The position numbers and the translations under genes were made by a program. Source: an uncultured Collinsella sp. (GTDB lineage: Bacteria > Actinomycetota > Coriobacteriia > Coriobacteriales > Coriobacteriaceae). From it: 64,000 nt of DNA. Location of the stretch: positions 62,001-126,000 of the forward strand of contig CATYVQ010000002.1 in assembly GCA_958413895.1 (NCBI GenBank). Reading direction: 5' to 3'. Below are positions 44,541 to 53,720 of the stretch, in pieces; the stretch's first letter is position 1, and each line of letters starts with the position of its first letter. The notes beneath the pieces were generated by a model, which had not been told where the DNA came from, did no database searches, and saw nothing but the letters and a program-made list of their open reading frames with translations.

Positions 44541-45941
44541 CTACTCTCCTCGCAGGTAGGCTTTGACGTCTTCTTCAATCGGGTCGTATAAGTCGGGGGC
44601 GATGCCGATATACTTGCACGCCTCGTAGAGCACCGGCACCACGTTGGCATGAATGGCGACGCAGTGGTGGATGTAGGGACCCTCAACGATCTTGGCCTCG
44701 AGGCGCTTGAGGTTGTCGACCTCGACCCACAGATAGGTGCCCATGCCGGCCGGGCCGTCGATGCCGCGGGCGTTGCCCAGCAGCAGCGAGTACTCGCCGT
44801 TGTCGCCGTCAAAGCGGGCAAGGGTGAGGTCGCCGTGCTTGGCCTCGGCCGTCAGCGCGCCGGGGTGATCGAAAGCCAGCGGGTAGGTGAGCTTGGGCTT
44901 GACGGCCGCGCAGCTGCAGGGCCAGGGGCCGCAATGCTGCAGCAGCTCGCCGTTCTCGTTATCGGGATGGCGCACGGTCCAGTCGGCGAACATGCCGCGA
45001 TGACGGCCCAGGTCGGCGGCCTCGACCATCAGCGCGGTGATGGCGCCATGGATGTCGGTCTCGCATGCGATAGGGATGCCCATCTCGTTGAGGATGGCGT
45101 TGGCGGCGCAGGGCATAATGCCCAACTCATCCTGCAGAGCGTTCCAGCACTGAATGGCGCCGGCGTTGCAGCCATACTTCTCGACCAGACGCTTCATGGC
45201 AATGGCAAGACCGGCGACCGCGGGGACCTTGTCCTCGGGGATGCAGATCTCAAAGCTGTCGCTGATGTGGGCAAGCATGGCGGCCATGGCCTGCTCGTCA
45301 GCCTGGGCGTCGCGCACAGCCTGGACAAGCTCGGTCATGGGGATAGGCGAAAGCTGGATGTTGAACTTCTCGAGCAGCTCACCCTCGTTGCACATGGTCG
45401 ACCAGAAGTCGAACGGGCGAGTGGCCATCTGCAGGATGCGGGTGTGCTTGAAGGTCTTGACCACGTTGCACACGGCCAAGAAGTCCCAAACGCCGCGCTC
45501 GAACTCGGGGTCGGTCAGACGGCAGTTGGTCATGTAGGTGAAGGGAACCTGGAAGCGGCGCAGGACCTTGCCGGTGGCGAACAGGCCGCACTGGCTATCG
45601 CGCAGGCGTGTGCCGTCGGGCTCGGGGCGCTCGTCGCGCGGGCCCCACAACAGTACGGGTAGACCGAGCTCGCGGGCAAGGCGAGCGCAAACGTACTCGG
45701 TGCCAAAGTTGGCGTGGCACAGCATAATGCCATCGACGCCCTCAGCACGGAATTTCTTGACGATGGGCTCGATATGGCTGTCGTCGAACAGCAGGCCCTC
45801 TTCATTGATGTCGTCGATATCCACGATGTCGACGCCGATCTCGCGCAGGCGATCAGCCGTCAGGCCGCGATACTTGATTGCGTCCGGCGCGCTAAAGATA
45901 CTGCGGCGCGTGGGCACAAAGCCGAGCTTGATCTTATCCAT
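44541..45941 (-). CDS. L-fucose/L-arabinose-isomerase-fold protein
   Basis: 466 residues. The opening KLGFVPTRRSIFS and the block CETDIHGAITALMVEAADLG match the fucose-isomerase fold, in which Glu, Asp and His bind Mn2+. Likely substrate-site residues occur in LCHANFGTEYVCARLA. It probably interconverts an aldose and a ketose that the FGGY kinase then phosphorylates. The exact sugar cannot be read from the sequence. It is the first gene of the isomerase/transketolase/kinase cluster, behind a promoter region with LacI-like operators. Confidence 0.85.
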   Translation of the reverse strand: MDKIKLGFVPTRRSIFSAPDAIKYRGLTADRLREIGVDIVDIDDINEEGLLFDDSHIEPIVKKFRAEGVDGIMLCHANFGTEYVCARLARELGLPVLLWGPRDERPEPDGTRLRDSQCGLFATGKVLRRFQVPFTYMTNCRLTDPEFERGVWDFLAVCNVVKTFKHTRILQMATRPFDFWSTMCNEGELLEKFNIQLSPIPMTELVQAVRDAQADEQAMAAMLAHISDSFEICIPEDKVPAVAGLAIAMKRLVEKYGCNAGAIQCWNALQDELGIMPCAANAILNEMGIPIACETDIHGAITALMVEAADLGRHRGMFADWTVRHPDNENGELLQHCGPWPCSCAAVKPKLTYPLAFDHPGALTAEAKHGDLTLARFDGDNGEYSLLLGNARGIDGPAGMGTYLWVEVDNLKRLEAKIVEGPYIHHCVAIHANVVPVLYEACKYIGIAPDLYDPIEEDVKAYLRGE

Positions 45942-46000
45942 GTACGTCCTCCCCTAATCACATGTTCAGTAAACAGACGCATGTTTCGTTTTGTTCTGTT

Positions 46001-46015
46001 TACTAAATGTTTTAC
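46001..46015. promoter_or_regulatory. Candidate LacI-family operator upstream of the isomerase operon
   Basis: TACTAAATGTTTTAC resembles TAGTAAATGTTTAAT in front of the lacI-type gene at 47303-47317. Further TGTTTA and TTTAG/AAACA pieces surround it between 45960 and 46095. Confidence 0.55.
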
Positions 46016-46107
46016 TCTACTGTTTAGAAGTTTAACGCGAAATACCCGTAGACGGTAGAGAAATCAGCCTAAACGGTATGTAAACAGTCTGAACATATAA
46101 GGGGAAC

Positions 46108-46138
46108 AAAAAAGAGGACCCCAAAGGACCCTCTCTTG
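46108..46138 (-). terminator. Probable terminator after the LacI-type gene
   Basis: On the minus strand AGAGG pairs with CCTCT within GAGAGGGTCCTTTGGGGTCC, followed by TTTTTT. Confidence 0.55.
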
Positions 46139-46199
46139 GTAGCGTTATGTATGGTTGCCTTGCGAGCTTTGCCGCCCTGCGACCCGGCGTTGCTTTTGT

Positions 46200-47210
46200 C
46201 TAGATCTCGCGCACGCTTTGGCGCTCGACAAAATAGGTCGACACGGCCGTCTTGCAGGTATAGCTCTTGGGGTTGCGGATGTTGCCCACCAGGCGACGCA
46301 CCGCGATCTCGCCCACCTCGTGCTTGGGAACATGCACCGTGGTGAGCGGCGGGTTGGAGAAGGCGCCCAAAGACAGGTCGTCAAAGCCGATGATCGAGAC
46401 ATCCTCGGGCACGCGTATGCCGTGCTCGTTCAACGCACGCATGGCGCCCACGGCGAGCACGTCGTTCTCGGCAAAGAAAGCCGTCGGCAGATCGTCGCGC
46501 GAGACGTTGTCGAGCCACACGCCCATGTCGCGATAGGCACCCTCGAGCGTGGTGCCCAACGTGACACGCCATGCCGGATTGGCCTCGAGGCCCGCGTCCT
46601 CAAGCGCTTGGCGATAGCCGCGCTCGCGGTCCTTAAAGTTGCGGATCCGAAGGTCGCCCGCCAGATAGCCGATTTGCCTGTGGCCTTTCTCGATAAGGTA
46701 ATCCACGGCACGCAGCACCGAATCGGTGTTGGCGATGACTACGGCATCGAAGTACTGGCGATCGCTCCAGCCGTCGAGCACAATCAGGTGGGCGGCAGCG
46801 TCGGCGAACAGGGCGTAGTCCTCCTCGCCCAGCTCGGTACCCATCAGCACGATGGCGGCCGACGGGTCGGCGATCAGGCCCTCGACCTGCGGGCGCACGG
46901 CGTCCAGGTCGCTAAAGTCGAGCGAGACAAAGCTCGTGCTCATGCCGTGGCGACGCGCCTGGCGCTCCACGCCCTCGATGACCGCGGGATGGAAGGTGCT
47001 CTCGTCCAGGATGGCGCCCGTCTTGCGCGCAAGCACAAACTGGATGCTCTCGAGCTGCGTCGACTGCTGATAGCCAAGCGACTGCGCGCACTCCAGGATG
47101 ACCTTGGCGGTCTCCTCGCTCACGCTGCGCTTGCGGTTGAGCGCGTTGGACACGGTTGCGGGCGAAAAGCCGGTAATGCGGCTGATCTCGCGGACGCTTG
47201 CTTTAGCCAT
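46200..47210 (-). CDS. LacI-family transcriptional regulator
   Basis: 336 residues: HTH (VREISRITGFSPATVSNALNRKRSVSEETAKVILECAQSLGY) with the usual hinge, then a periplasmic-binding-protein-like sensor domain (VLARKTGAIL ... IIGFDDLSLGAFSNPPLTTV). AGGGGGAACG precedes ATG 47210. It sits upstream of, and on the same strand as, the isomerase/transketolase/kinase operon, and similar operators precede both, so it probably controls that operon and itself. Confidence 0.93.
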   Translation of the reverse strand: MAKASVREISRITGFSPATVSNALNRKRSVSEETAKVILECAQSLGYQQSTQLESIQFVLARKTGAILDESTFHPAVIEGVERQARRHGMSTSFVSLDFSDLDAVRPQVEGLIADPSAAIVLMGTELGEEDYALFADAAAHLIVLDGWSDRQYFDAVVIANTDSVLRAVDYLIEKGHRQIGYLAGDLRIRNFKDRERGYRQALEDAGLEANPAWRVTLGTTLEGAYRDMGVWLDNVSRDDLPTAFFAENDVLAVGAMRALNEHGIRVPEDVSIIGFDDLSLGAFSNPPLTTVHVPKHEVGEIAVRRLVGNIRNPKSYTCKTAVSTYFVERQSVREI

Positions 47211-47302
47211 CGTTCCCCCTAGCATCGGTCGCGGCCGAGCATCGTGGCTTGACCGCCCCGTGGCTCGGCAACTAAACGACCGCAAATTCAATCTAAACAG
47301 AA

Positions 47303-47317
47303 TAGTAAATGTTTAAT
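47303..47317. promoter_or_regulatory. Candidate operator of the LacI-type gene
   Basis: TAGTAAATGTTTAAT lies inside CTAAAC...GTTTAG arms in the promoter region of the lacI-type gene and matches the site at 46001-46015. Confidence 0.5.
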
Positions 47318-47392
47318 AGCTAGTTTAGCCTGTTGTCAAGCGAAGTGGCACGACTATTCCCCCAACGGGCGCATTTGTCCATCTTAACGTTA

Positions 47393-48811
47393 TTACGCAA
47401 GGTCTTCGCCATTGCTTGCTATTACGCGTCGGTACCATTCGAAGCTTTTCTTTTTACGTCTCTCAAACGAGCCCGCACCGCTATCGTCTCGATCGACATA
47501 GATAAACCCGTAGCGCTTACGCATCTGTCCTGTGGCGACCGAAACCAAATCGATCGGGCCCCAACAGGTATATCCCATGAGTTCCACCCCGTCGAGCTCG
47601 ACGGTCTCCCTCATCGCCTCGATGTGGGCCCGCAGGTATTCAACTCGATAGTCGTCTTCTATTTCACCCGAATCTTCCGGCACATCAGGAGCACCCAAAC
47701 CGTTTTCGACGATGAACAGCGGCTTTTGATAGCGATCCCAGATTTCATTCATGGTGACGCGCAGCCCTTTGGGGTCGATAAACCTCCCCCAAGGCTCCTG
47801 TTTTAGATACGGATTAGGCGCCGAGCGAAGAAGGTTCGAATCGAACTGACCTTCCGCATGCGCTTTTGCGACGCGCGTCGAGTAATACGAAAACGAGACG
47901 AAATCGACCAGGTTTGCAGCCAGTACTTCGCGGTCATCATCCCGATAGGGCACCTCAAAACCATGGCGGGCGTATTCCTTGAGAACATAGCTCGGGTACG
48001 CACCGCGCACCTGGACGTCGGTAAACATGTAATGGCTGCGATTCTCAGCCTGCGCAGCCAGCACATCGTCCGGATCACATGTAGCCGGATAGAAGACACC
48101 TGCGTTGAGCATGCAACCGATCTTCGCCCCAGGGCACAGTTCATGACACGCCCCGACCGCACGGGCGCTCGCAACCAATACATGGTGCACGGCCGTGTGA
48201 ACCGTTGCATAGCGATTCTCCCCTTGCTCGAAGATGATCCCCGCCGCCATAAAGCACGCCTGCGTCATAATGTTGATCTCGTTAAAGGTCAGCCAATAAT
48301 TGACCAATCCCCGATAGCGCTCGAACACGGTACGCGAATATCGCTCGAACAGGTCGACCAACCTGCGATCGCGCCATCCGCCATACGCATCGACGAGATG
48401 CATGGGGGCATCATAGTGGTTGAGCGTCACCAAAGGCTCAATGTCATGCGCGCGACACGTCCTAAAAACATCCTCGTAAAAGGCAAGGCCTTCTTCATTG
48501 GGCTCGGCTTCGTCTCCTTTGGGAAAAATGCGGCTCCAGGCGATTGATAAGCGCAGGCATTTAAAACCCATCTGGGCAAACAGTTCAATATCCTGCTTGT
48601 ACCTATGGTAAAAATCAATGCCCTTGCGAGCGGGATAGAAGCTGTCGGGTGCCAACGCACGCGGATCAAGGTCTCCCCGCATGACGTCCATGCGTTGATC
48701 GCCAAACGGCAGCATGTCGGAATTGGCTAAACCGCGACCGCCTTCGTTCCATCCTCCCTCGCACTGGTTTGCAGCCAGAGCCCCGCCCCATAAAAAATCT
48801 TCTCTAAACAT
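47393..48811 (-). CDS. GH1 family 6-phospho-beta-glucosidase (bglA-type)
   Basis: 472 residues. FLWGGALAANQCEG opens the GH1 barrel; catalytic residues are in LTFNEIN and LFIVENGLG, and KKKSFEWYRRVI close to the end is the phosphate-site region. It is the last gene of licT-EIIBC-bglA and would hydrolyse phosphorylated beta-glucosides imported by the PTS. The start ATG 48811 follows AAAGGAC at a rather long distance. Confidence 0.93.
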   Translation of the reverse strand: MFREDFLWGGALAANQCEGGWNEGGRGLANSDMLPFGDQRMDVMRGDLDPRALAPDSFYPARKGIDFYHRYKQDIELFAQMGFKCLRLSIAWSRIFPKGDEAEPNEEGLAFYEDVFRTCRAHDIEPLVTLNHYDAPMHLVDAYGGWRDRRLVDLFERYSRTVFERYRGLVNYWLTFNEINIMTQACFMAAGIIFEQGENRYATVHTAVHHVLVASARAVGACHELCPGAKIGCMLNAGVFYPATCDPDDVLAAQAENRSHYMFTDVQVRGAYPSYVLKEYARHGFEVPYRDDDREVLAANLVDFVSFSYYSTRVAKAHAEGQFDSNLLRSAPNPYLKQEPWGRFIDPKGLRVTMNEIWDRYQKPLFIVENGLGAPDVPEDSGEIEDDYRVEYLRAHIEAMRETVELDGVELMGYTCWGPIDLVSVATGQMRKRYGFIYVDRDDSGAGSFERRKKKSFEWYRRVIASNGEDLA

Positions 48812-48957
48812 TATGGTGTCGTCCTTTCTATCAAATTCCCGGCCCACACTGTCGAACGCAACGGACTCGGCAAGTGCCGCGCAACAGCACAGTACCGTTG
48901 CGCGGCCAAGGGGTCGGACCGCGCAACGGCTGGGGAGCATATTTGTGTAGTAGCCTC

Positions 48958-50409
48958 TTATGCCTCGACGGATTCAACGGCCTCAGAATCGCCGCTCTTG
49001 GACTTCAACGGCATCTTCTCCTGTCCTTCAAATCCAAAAATCATCGCCAACGCAAACGTCACGGCACCGCCAGCAAGACACCCGATGGTGCCAGGGATGA
49101 TATCCTGAGCAAACATGAGCACGTTCATCCATGGGAAACCAACGCCAGTGAAGATATAGACGTTGGCATGAAGAAGGCTTACCAGCAGACCACCGACAGC
49201 ACCACCAATCATGTTCCAGGCAAGAGCCTTCTTGTCGCGAAACAGGATGCCGTAGATGATGGGCTCACTCACGCGACCGAAGGCATAGGTGATGAACAAG
49301 TTCCAGCCCGTGGCTCGACTCTCCTTGTCCTTAGCGCGCAGGCCATAGGCGAGCGCGATGGCAAGCGTGGTGTAGGCTACAACCGCGGTGCCGGGGTATA
49401 AGATGGCGTCGTAACCGTTCTGGAGCGCGGCGGGCAATATGGCGGTATAGATCGGCACGTGCATGCCGGTGGCGATGATCAGATTCCAGAATGCGCCGAT
49501 AACCGCGGTCGCAGCGGGACCGGCAACAGAGGCGAGCCAAATGATGAAATCGGCCACAAGGCCCATGACAAATTGGACGGCAGGGCCGCAGAGGCACAGC
49601 GCGACCGGCAACATCACGAGCACCGTACCCACGGGTACGATCAGAATGCGCAACATATCAGGCGAGATCTTCTTAAAGAAGCGCTCAACATAGGACTGGG
49701 CCCAGGTGATCAAGATGACCGGAAGAACAGCCTGGGTGTAGTTGACGAGCTGCATGGGGATGCCGAAGACGCTGAAAGGCTTTCCGTCCTCAACAATAGC
49801 GAGCATGTCGGGATAAATCATCACAACAGCGATGAGCAGTGCCAGCACAGGACTCGTTTTGAACTTCTTAGCCGAGCTATAGGCGGCAAACACCGGGAAG
49901 TAGTAATACGCCGCATCGCCCACCAGGGAAAGGATCCGATACAGGTCGCTCGTTTCGGACATAAAACCGGCGCCTTCGGGCCCAAACAGAATAACGAGCA
50001 TCTTGAAGATACCGGCGACACAAAAGATCGGAAGGATCGGGGTGATAGCGCCGCTCACGGCATCGAGCAGCTGATTGAAGAGGTGCTTGGGCGCCAAGCG
50101 CTCCTTCCAGCTAAGCTGAGGGCCATCGAGTTCCTCGTCAATCGATACCGTGACCTCGAATCCGCCCTGCTTACAAACCTCGTCGTAGACCTTGTCGACC
50201 GTGGGCCCGACCACCAGCTGCACCTGCCCTCCGGCGTGCACGACGCTGATGATAGACGAGATGTCCTCAAGCTTCTCATCATTCGAGAGGCTTTCATCCT
50301 TGAGGTTGAAGCGCAGGCGCGTCATGCAATGCGTAACCGAAGCCACGTTTTCCGCCCCGCCCACAGTGGAGAGAATCTGCTCTGCCACCTTTTTGTAATT
50401 TGCCATCAT
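48958..50409 (-). CDS. PTS beta-glucoside-type EIIBC component
   Basis: 483 residues: EIIB domain with phosphorylated Cys28 in SVTHCMTRLRF, then EIIC with about ten membrane helices, including TPILPIFCVAG and the sugar-site loop GFGRVSEPIIYG-like segment FGRVSEPIIYG. The usual fused IIA domain is missing; the protein ends with an acidic tail. The separate EIIA-Glc at 18971-19507 could donate phosphate. AAAGGAG precedes ATG 50409. Confidence 0.93.
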   Translation of the reverse strand: MMANYKKVAEQILSTVGGAENVASVTHCMTRLRFNLKDESLSNDEKLEDISSIISVVHAGGQVQLVVGPTVDKVYDEVCKQGGFEVTVSIDEELDGPQLSWKERLAPKHLFNQLLDAVSGAITPILPIFCVAGIFKMLVILFGPEGAGFMSETSDLYRILSLVGDAAYYYFPVFAAYSSAKKFKTSPVLALLIAVVMIYPDMLAIVEDGKPFSVFGIPMQLVNYTQAVLPVILITWAQSYVERFFKKISPDMLRILIVPVGTVLVMLPVALCLCGPAVQFVMGLVADFIIWLASVAGPAATAVIGAFWNLIIATGMHVPIYTAILPAALQNGYDAILYPGTAVVAYTTLAIALAYGLRAKDKESRATGWNLFITYAFGRVSEPIIYGILFRDKKALAWNMIGGAVGGLLVSLLHANVYIFTGVGFPWMNVLMFAQDIIPGTIGCLAGGAVTFALAMIFGFEGQEKMPLKSKSGDSEAVESVEA

Positions 50410-50476
50410 TGGCTCCTTTGCACAATCTTGGCTTACTGTTCGAATCGGCAAAGGTCATGCCCCGAATGGCTACGGG

Positions 50477-51316
50477 TTACAATCCTTTTTTGGAGATGAT
50501 CCGGTTGAGATGGATCATCAGATAGAGTTCCTCCTCCTCGGAGAGCGTGGCGTCCCACGTTTCACGACAATAGGAACCGATATGCTTCACGCACTCTGCC
50601 AACTGCGGAAACTCCTCACGAAAGTTCTTGTACATCTGCATGTTGGCGCTGTTCAGCGACTCGCCGGCTTGAATGCGCTTGAACAGGTACCGCAGATGCG
50701 TGGCGAAGCGGGTGAAATCAAAGGAATCGCGGTCGACAATAATGCGGAAATCGCTTTCGAGAATCTCGATAACGTCCTCGAGCATATCGTCGAACTGCTT
50801 TGCGGGCTCGGCCGTGGCTTTGACGGCTTCAACAACCCGTGCGTTCACGAGATTCATCGCAATACTGGCAATCTCATCCTTGGGAAGCCGCTCTCCGAGC
50901 TCCTTCTCGAGTCGCATGACGATAAACTGGGCAGCCTTGTATTCCTTCGGATACGTCTCCCGCACTTCATAGGCAAGAGGCATCGCGATGCGGACCCCCT
51001 TTTGGGCTCGCGCAACGGCAAACGACAGGTGATCAGCCATGAACAGCGTCGCATTGGTCGAGAGGTCGTAGGGCAGTTCGTTGGCAACGATGTCCATAAC
51101 TTTCGCCGCAAACATCACGATATCCGAGGGAAGATCCCTCATGACATCTTGTCCTTTAGGATCAATGTCGTAAAACGTATGCTCGATTTTAGAAAGAGGG
51201 AGCTCTCGAGGAAAATCTCCGCCGAAACCGACGCCCCTGCCCATGGCGATGACATCTCGCCCCTGTCCGTCACGGCAAAGAACCGCGTTGTTGTTAAGCT
51301 TTTTAATTGCAAGCAT
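50477..51316 (-). CDS. licT: BglG/LicT-family transcriptional antiterminator
   Basis: 279 residues: RNA-binding CAT domain (1-55, KKLNNNAVLCRDGQGRDVIAMGRGVGFG) and two PTS regulation domains with conserved His in DHLSFA, NLVNAR-flanking ERLPKDEIASIAMN and CVKHIGSYC and LMIHLNRI. In its active form it binds the RAT hairpin in its own leader and stops termination. AAAGGAGG precedes ATG 51316. EIIBC and GH1 genes follow. Confidence 0.95.
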   Translation of the reverse strand: MLAIKKLNNNAVLCRDGQGRDVIAMGRGVGFGGDFPRELPLSKIEHTFYDIDPKGQDVMRDLPSDIVMFAAKVMDIVANELPYDLSTNATLFMADHLSFAVARAQKGVRIAMPLAYEVRETYPKEYKAAQFIVMRLEKELGERLPKDEIASIAMNLVNARVVEAVKATAEPAKQFDDMLEDVIEILESDFRIIVDRDSFDFTRFATHLRYLFKRIQAGESLNSANMQMYKNFREEFPQLAECVKHIGSYCRETWDATLSEEEELYLMIHLNRIISKKGL

Positions 51317-51345
51317 GGTGAACCTCCTTTCAAGAACACTCACAG

Positions 51346-51390
51346 AAAAAGGCATGATAGCCAATAGCAGTGCTATTGCGGTCATGCCTT
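51346..51390 (-). terminator. Leader terminator of the licT operon
   Basis: On the minus strand AAGGCATGA pairs with TCATGCCTT with an inner GCAATAG/CTATTG stem, followed by TTTTTCTG. Its 5' arm overlaps the second RAT site. Confidence 0.9.
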
Positions 51391-51402
51391 ACGTAACAAT
51401 CC
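51380..51402 (-). promoter_or_regulatory. RAT (antiterminator) sequence 2 of the licT leader
   Basis: GGATTGTTACG followed by AAGGCATGACC matches the 5' and 3' parts of a LicT-type RAT in shortened form and overlaps the terminator stem. Confidence 0.65.
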
Positions 51403-51418
51403 GTGTTGTATTGCTCTT

Positions 51419-51448
51419 GGGCATGCCTCCACACAGGAGTAACAATCC
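51419..51448 (-). promoter_or_regulatory. RAT (antiterminator) sequence 1 of the licT leader
   Basis: GGATTGTTACTCC and GGAGGCATGCCC flank a short loop, in close agreement with the RAT consensus of BglG/LicT systems (GGATTGTTACT with GGCA). Confidence 0.75.
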
Positions 51449-51462
51449 AAGATGCAGAATGC

Positions 51463-51468
51463 ATTATA
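51463..51468 (-). promoter_or_regulatory. -10 box of the licT operon promoter
   Basis: A perfect TATAAT on the minus strand about 15 bases upstream of RAT 1. No good -35 box lies at 17 bases, so activation or an extended contact is possible. Confidence 0.55.
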
Positions 51469-51565
51469 GCGCTCTCCCCGCCCCGGGGACCATCGGGCTG
51501 GCGAACGGTAGATGTCGGCCCGCCAGCGGCCACATCGAGCAGATGGGCGTGCTTCGATCCCGAGC

Positions 51566-52540
51566 CTAGCCTAGGATGCGGGCCATGCGCGCCTTGAACT
51601 CGGACAGAAAGCGCGGGGCGTCCACGGTGAGTGCCACAAGCGCGCTCTTGTCGGGGTCGGACAGGCGATGCTCGTCGCAGATAGTGCGGCCGCGATACTC
51701 GCCGAGCAGGTCGACGCGCAAGTTGCAACCAAGTGCGCCCACGAGCGTGGGATCAATCGCCACGGCAACGGCAAGCGGATCGTGCAGCGCGCAGCCGCCC
51801 AGGTAAGGGGCGTTCATCTCGTACGAGCCAATGTAGTGCTCGACCATACTCGCAAATGCGCAGCCCGCCATGGTGCCCGAGCCCGTCCAACCGGCAATGT
51901 CGCGGCGCGTCAGCACCACGCGATGCGTCACGTCAAGACCAACCATGGTGAGTTTGCGGCCCGAGCGCAGCACGGCATCGGCCGCCTCGGGATCGCTTGC
52001 CATGTTGGCCTCGGCACCCGCACTCACGTTACCGGGCACGGTCAGGGCACCGCCCATTACCACCACGCGGCCGATAGACATCACCGCCGCCGCATCGCGC
52101 TCCAGGGCAAGCGCCAGGTTGGAGAGCGGGCCGGTCGCTACGTAGACCAGATCGGGACCATAGGTGCGCGCGGCATCGATCAGATAATCGACCGCCGCGT
52201 TGCCATCAGCCGATGTCGCCCCCACCGGCTCGTAGGGCGACGCGGGCACGCTCGCGCCGCCGATGCCGTTCTTACCGTGAATGAGCGCGGTGGACGCCGG
52301 CGGCGTATAAGGCTCAGTCGCCTGCAGAGGACGGTCGGCACCCAGGTACACCGGAACCTCGGGGCGACCCAGCAGATCGAGCACCGCCAGGCAATTGTGC
52401 GCCGATTGCTCGACGCGCACGTTGCCAAAGCACGTGGTGATGCCCACGAGCTCCACCTCGGGGCTCGCGATGGCATAGGCGAGCGCCATCGCATCGTCCA
52501 CACCCATATCCAGATCAAGGATCAGCTTCTTGGTTGCCAT
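51566..52540 (-). CDS. Nucleoside hydrolase (inosine/uridine-preferring type)
   Basis: 324 residues. The Ca2+/ribose site DLDMGVDDAMAL is near the start, and GPLSNLALAL, VVVMGGAL and a C-terminal CALHDPLAVA block are characteristic. It releases ribose from nucleosides, and the ribokinase gene directly upstream would phosphorylate it. ATG 52540 follows GGAGTAG. Confidence 0.94.
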   Translation of the reverse strand: MATKKLILDLDMGVDDAMALAYAIASPEVELVGITTCFGNVRVEQSAHNCLAVLDLLGRPEVPVYLGADRPLQATEPYTPPASTALIHGKNGIGGASVPASPYEPVGATSADGNAAVDYLIDAARTYGPDLVYVATGPLSNLALALERDAAAVMSIGRVVVMGGALTVPGNVSAGAEANMASDPEAADAVLRSGRKLTMVGLDVTHRVVLTRRDIAGWTGSGTMAGCAFASMVEHYIGSYEMNAPYLGGCALHDPLAVAVAIDPTLVGALGCNLRVDLLGEYRGRTICDEHRLSDPDKSALVALTVDAPRFLSEFKARMARILG

Positions 52541-52570
52541 TGTTCTACTCCGCTTCTCCGTCTTTATCGT

Positions 52571-53533
52571 TTAACCAAACCAATGTTCAACTTCGGCGCG
52601 CGTGGGAATCGATTGCTGAGCGCCCAGGCGCGACACCGTCACTGCCGAGGCGCGAGCACCCGCGGCCATGCACTCCAAGAGCGGCAAGCCCTCTAGGCGA
52701 GCCGCCGCCAACGCGCCGATAAACGTATCGCCGGCGGCCGTGGTATCGACTACCATGCTCGAAAGTGCCGGCATGCGCAGCAGCTCACCGCCATCGCCGA
52801 GCGTAACCGAACCGGCGCCGCCCAGCGTGATGACCGCAGCTCCAGCACCCCTAGCGAGCAGGGCGTTGAGCACCGCGACGCAGCTTGCATCGTCCGCGGG
52901 CAAGATTCCCGTCAGCACCTGGCACTCGGTCTCGTTGGGACAGACCAGGTCGACCGCAGGCCAGGCCTCCGCAGGCAGCTCGCAGGCAGGCGCTGGATTA
53001 AAGACCGTATAGAAACCCAGCTCGTGAGCGCAAACAAGCGCCTCGGCCGTCGCCGCAAGGTCACATTCGCCCTGGGCGATAAAGACGCTTCCGGCAGCCG
53101 GGGCAATCTCGCTGGCGTCTCCGTCGAGCCCATCGGCCACCAGGTGCCTCAGCGCACAGGCCACATCCTCACCCGTAAGCGCGTGGTTGGCGCCCGGTGA
53201 CAGGATGATGCGGTTGTCGCTCTCGCAGCGAATGATAGTCGCGGTACCGGTCTCCACGTCATCGCGAAGCGCCACGAACTCAACGCCCACGCCAGCATCC
53301 TGGAGCCCTGCCACAAGCGCATCGCCAAAGGTATCGCGCCCAACAGCGCCGATCATGCACGTGCGCGCACCCATGCGCGCAGCGGCGACGGCCTGGTTGG
53401 CGCCCTTACCGCCGGCGTTGGTGATAAAACCGCTACCACCGACTGTCTCGCCCGCGCGCGGCATGCGCTCGCACGCCACCGAAAGGTCCATGTTCATGCT
53501 GCCGAACACCGCAACGATGCCGCGATCTGCCAT
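52571..53533 (-). CDS. rbsK: Ribokinase
   Basis: 320-residue PfkB-family kinase. NAGGKGANQAVAAARMGA marks the sugar site, TGTATI and GANHAL follow, and DTTAAGDTFIGALA near the C-terminus carries the catalytic Asp. It phosphorylates ribose, here most likely freed by the nucleoside hydrolase encoded 30 bases downstream. The start at about 53533 is preceded by GAGGTTTCC; a GTG further upstream gives a basic extension without support. Confidence 0.92.
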   Translation of the reverse strand: MADRGIVAVFGSMNMDLSVACERMPRAGETVGGSGFITNAGGKGANQAVAAARMGARTCMIGAVGRDTFGDALVAGLQDAGVGVEFVALRDDVETGTATIIRCESDNRIILSPGANHALTGEDVACALRHLVADGLDGDASEIAPAAGSVFIAQGECDLAATAEALVCAHELGFYTVFNPAPACELPAEAWPAVDLVCPNETECQVLTGILPADDASCVAVLNALLARGAGAAVITLGGAGSVTLGDGGELLRMPALSSMVVDTTAAGDTFIGALAAARLEGLPLLECMAAGARASAVTVSRLGAQQSIPTRAEVEHWFG

Positions 53534-53720
53534 GGAAACCTCCTCATCTGCGGGCTTTGCACCCACCGTCGACCGTCGATTGCGCGCCTTCGCACCCCCT
53601 ATAACTTTAGTCCACTTTGATGTGGACGCGCGCTTGAGCTTGCGCCAGCAGCAAGCATTCACAGGAGCAGGCAGCTACAATGAATACGTGCTGATTATTC
53701 TCGTCATTGGATGATGTTTT

